Assembly: GCA_900543205.1 (NCBI GenBank)
Contig: UQQM01000003.1
Location: 1 to 64,000 of the forward strand
Length of the DNA stretch: 64,000 bases
Direction: 5' to 3'
Origin: an uncultured Bacteroides sp.
Lineage (GTDB): Bacteria > Bacteroidota > Bacteroidia > Bacteroidales > UBA932
Numbering within the stretch: position 1 is the stretch's first letter; each line of letters begins with the position of its first letter. Shown here piece after piece: positions 62,865-64,000 of the stretch. The position numbers and the translations under genes were made by a program. The notes beneath the pieces were generated by a model. That model had not been told where the DNA came from and did no database searches. It saw only the letters and a program-made list of their open reading frames with translations.

Positions 62865-62999
62865 ATGGATAAAAACAAATTGCCCTACGTATCTCCCGAG
62901 GTGGAGACCGTAGGAATCATTCCCGAGAGCAGCGTGCTCGCTGACTCTGGCTATGGCACTGTCGAAAAACCGATCCCCGACGACTCCTGGGGTTTATAA
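62865..62999 (+). CDS. Small acidic peptide 3 (44 residues), possible precursor peptide
   Basis: The frame starts MDKNKLPYVSPEVETVGIIP and ends PIPDDSWGL, with PESSVLADSGYG in the middle. It keeps Y-x-S-P near the front, an I-I-P-E-S step where peptides 1 and 2 have P/Y-E-G, and an acidic-aromatic end, but has no cysteine. Like the other two it is followed at once (11 bases) by a lipoprotein gene. The repeated pairing supports it as a real gene. Confidence 0.75.
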   Translation: MDKNKLPYVSPEVETVGIIPESSVLADSGYGTVEKPIPDDSWGL

Positions 63000-63010
63000 T
63001 TAAGCAAGCC

Positions 63011-64000
63011 ATGAAAAAATTCAGTATCCTCTTATGCCTGGGAGCGGCAGTGCTCTCCCTCGCTTCGTGCAACCGCGAGCAGCTGGTGCCTGACGGACTG
63101 TATACCATCACGGCATCCCGTGAAGGCGATGCGGCCACAAAAACCTATGTCGGCGACGGGCTCAGCCTGGTATGGGCTTCAGGAGACAAAATCGGCGTAT
63201 TCAACGGAAACTACGCAAATAATGCCTACACTCTCTCTTCAGGAGATGACACCCCAAGCGCCGAATTCAGCGCTGAAACTCCGTTCACCGAAGGAGCTCT
63301 CCACGCCTACTATCCCTATTCGGATGACAACACGAATTTGGAAGCAATTGTGGTGGACCTGAGAGATCAGACCTACTCCGAGCCCTCCGACTTCGGCAAA
63401 TACTTCTACATGGTGGGCTCCGCCGATGTCAAGGCGAGCGCAACGGACATTAACATAGGCTTCAAGAACCCCCTTGCGGCGTTCGTATTCACGGTGAACA
63501 ACAAGCTGGACCATGAAATCAAGGTAACGGGATTCTCGGTCAGCACCCAGAACTCGGAGACTGTGTTCCATAAGGAAGCGACACTTGACCTTACCGCCGA
63601 AGACCCTACGAAACTGGACCCCTCCGATGACCCGACAAACGAGATCAGCGTCACCATAAAAAACATTGAGGTAGCTGCCAGAGAAGAAGTCGCCTTCCCT
63701 CTCGTGGTGCTTCCCGCCGACCTCACCGACAAGAAGCTGGATTTCACATTCAGCTACACTTCCAATGGTGAGTCCAAGACCGTCACCAAGTCCGTAATCG
63801 GAAAGAACATCTCCCGCAACACCTTCATCACCGGAACTTTCACTCTCGAGGAAAGCACCATCGGCGGTGACATCGAAGGCAGCTGGGACGGAACTTCCGT
63901 CTCCGAACCCGAGACTGACGGCAGCGACGCGAATGTATATTACATAAAGAGCGCAGCCGAGCTGGCATGGGTGGCGCAGCAGGTCAACAAGGGCAATGAT
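63011..64000 (+). CDS. Fimbrillin-like lipoprotein, 3' end beyond the window
   Basis: The first 330 codons are present. A lipoprotein signal ends SLASC (Cys about 20). The next 260 residues are fimbrillin/Mfa-like: TASREGDAATKTYVGDGLSL, GALHAYYPYSDD and IGFKNPLAAFVFTV. After a linker rich in Asp and Glu comes YYIKSAAELAWVAQQVNKGND, the usual opening of a beta-helix or GLUG-repeat region, so the full protein probably continues for several hundred residues. It lies 11 bases after peptide 3. Confidence 0.82.
   Translation, partial: MKKFSILLCLGAAVLSLASCNREQLVPDGLYTITASREGDAATKTYVGDGLSLVWASGDKIGVFNGNYANNAYTLSSGDDTPSAEFSAETPFTEGALHAYYPYSDDNTNLEAIVVDLRDQTYSEPSDFGKYFYMVGSADVKASATDINIGFKNPLAAFVFTVNNKLDHEIKVTGFSVSTQNSETVFHKEATLDLTAEDPTKLDPSDDPTNEISVTIKNIEVAAREEVAFPLVVLPADLTDKKLDFTFSYTSNGESKTVTKSVIGKNISRNTFITGTFTLEESTIGGDIEGSWDGTSVSEPETDGSDANVYYIKSAAELAWVAQQVNKGND

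Overview
The window looks like a chromosomal segment of a GC-rich member of the Bacteroidales (Bacteroidota), perhaps an Alistipes-like or related gut lineage; the genus is not determined. The main reasons are promoters of the TAnnTTTG (-7) / TTTG (-33) type, TonB receptor and fimbrillin-like/BACON lipoproteins with SC[NQRS]-type lipoboxes, a HmuY-like lipoprotein, C25-type peptidases, a type B L31 and GlnRS. Genes in the first 60 kb are GC-rich and closely packed, often with 4-base ATGA overlaps, so long antisense ORFs are common and were discarded.

Layout. 1-1.06 kb: noncoding DNA with short dispersed repeats, then tRNA-Glu(CTC) on the minus strand with its own promoter and terminator. 1.1-9.5 kb: a NamZ-like (DUF1343/GH171) enzyme, GlmM, L31 type B, a small membrane-anchored protein, two S9B (DPP-IV-like) peptidases and a secreted protein of unknown function. 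9.7-13.5 kb (minus): HAMP protein, TrkH potassium transporter and a RecD2-like helicase in one operon. 13.6-16.7 kb (plus): an HTH-ROK regulator with a palindrome at its promoter, and a Uup-like ABC-F protein. 16.6-28.6 kb (minus): a seven-gene operon of TonB receptor, DUF4876 lipoprotein, DUF6850 barrel, two gingipain-type (C25-like) peptidases each carrying C-terminal HEAT-like repeats, a papain-like peptidase and a short HmuY-like lipoprotein. 28.8-30.4 kb: glnS.

30.6-51.5 kb (plus) is the most striking part. It is one uninterrupted run of 12 genes: a zinc-ribbon protein, a membrane Ser/Thr kinase with a long repetitive Ser/Thr tract, a zinc-ribbon protein with four tandem CbxX-type AAA+ modules, a single CbxX AAA+ protein, a zinc-ribbon/FHA protein, a PP2C phosphatase, an M48 metallopeptidase with a possible TerB-like tail, a kinase fused to a VCP/FtsH-type AAA+ ATPase, two exported glycerophosphodiester phosphodiesterases that flank a 1348-residue STAND/NACHT-like NTPase, and a two-TM protein. 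The parts form a complete write/read/erase phospho-signalling circuit (kinase, FHA, PP2C) joined to ATP-driven remodelling and a STAND switch. No T6SS or ESX structural genes are present. I infer a stress-response or biological-conflict system; I do not recognise it as a described one.

51.6-57.2 kb (plus) holds an exported nuclease lipoprotein, an HprK-like kinase, an S24/S26 peptidase, a PqqD-like protein, an ABC exporter and a PF14907-type nucleotidyltransferase. This is the accessory set of peptide-modification (RiPP) loci without the lasso cyclase or protease. From 57.3 kb onward there are three pairs of a 44-53 residue acidic peptide followed at once by a lipoprotein. The peptides share a Y-x-[AS]-P ... 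E-[GS] pattern and are plausible substrates of the upstream machinery. Between the second and third pair lies a decayed copy of the cassette (promoter fragment plus the last 40 codons of the ABC exporter) and a leaderless 18-codon ORF followed by a strong terminator hairpin. The last gene, a fimbrillin-like lipoprotein, runs off the end of the window.
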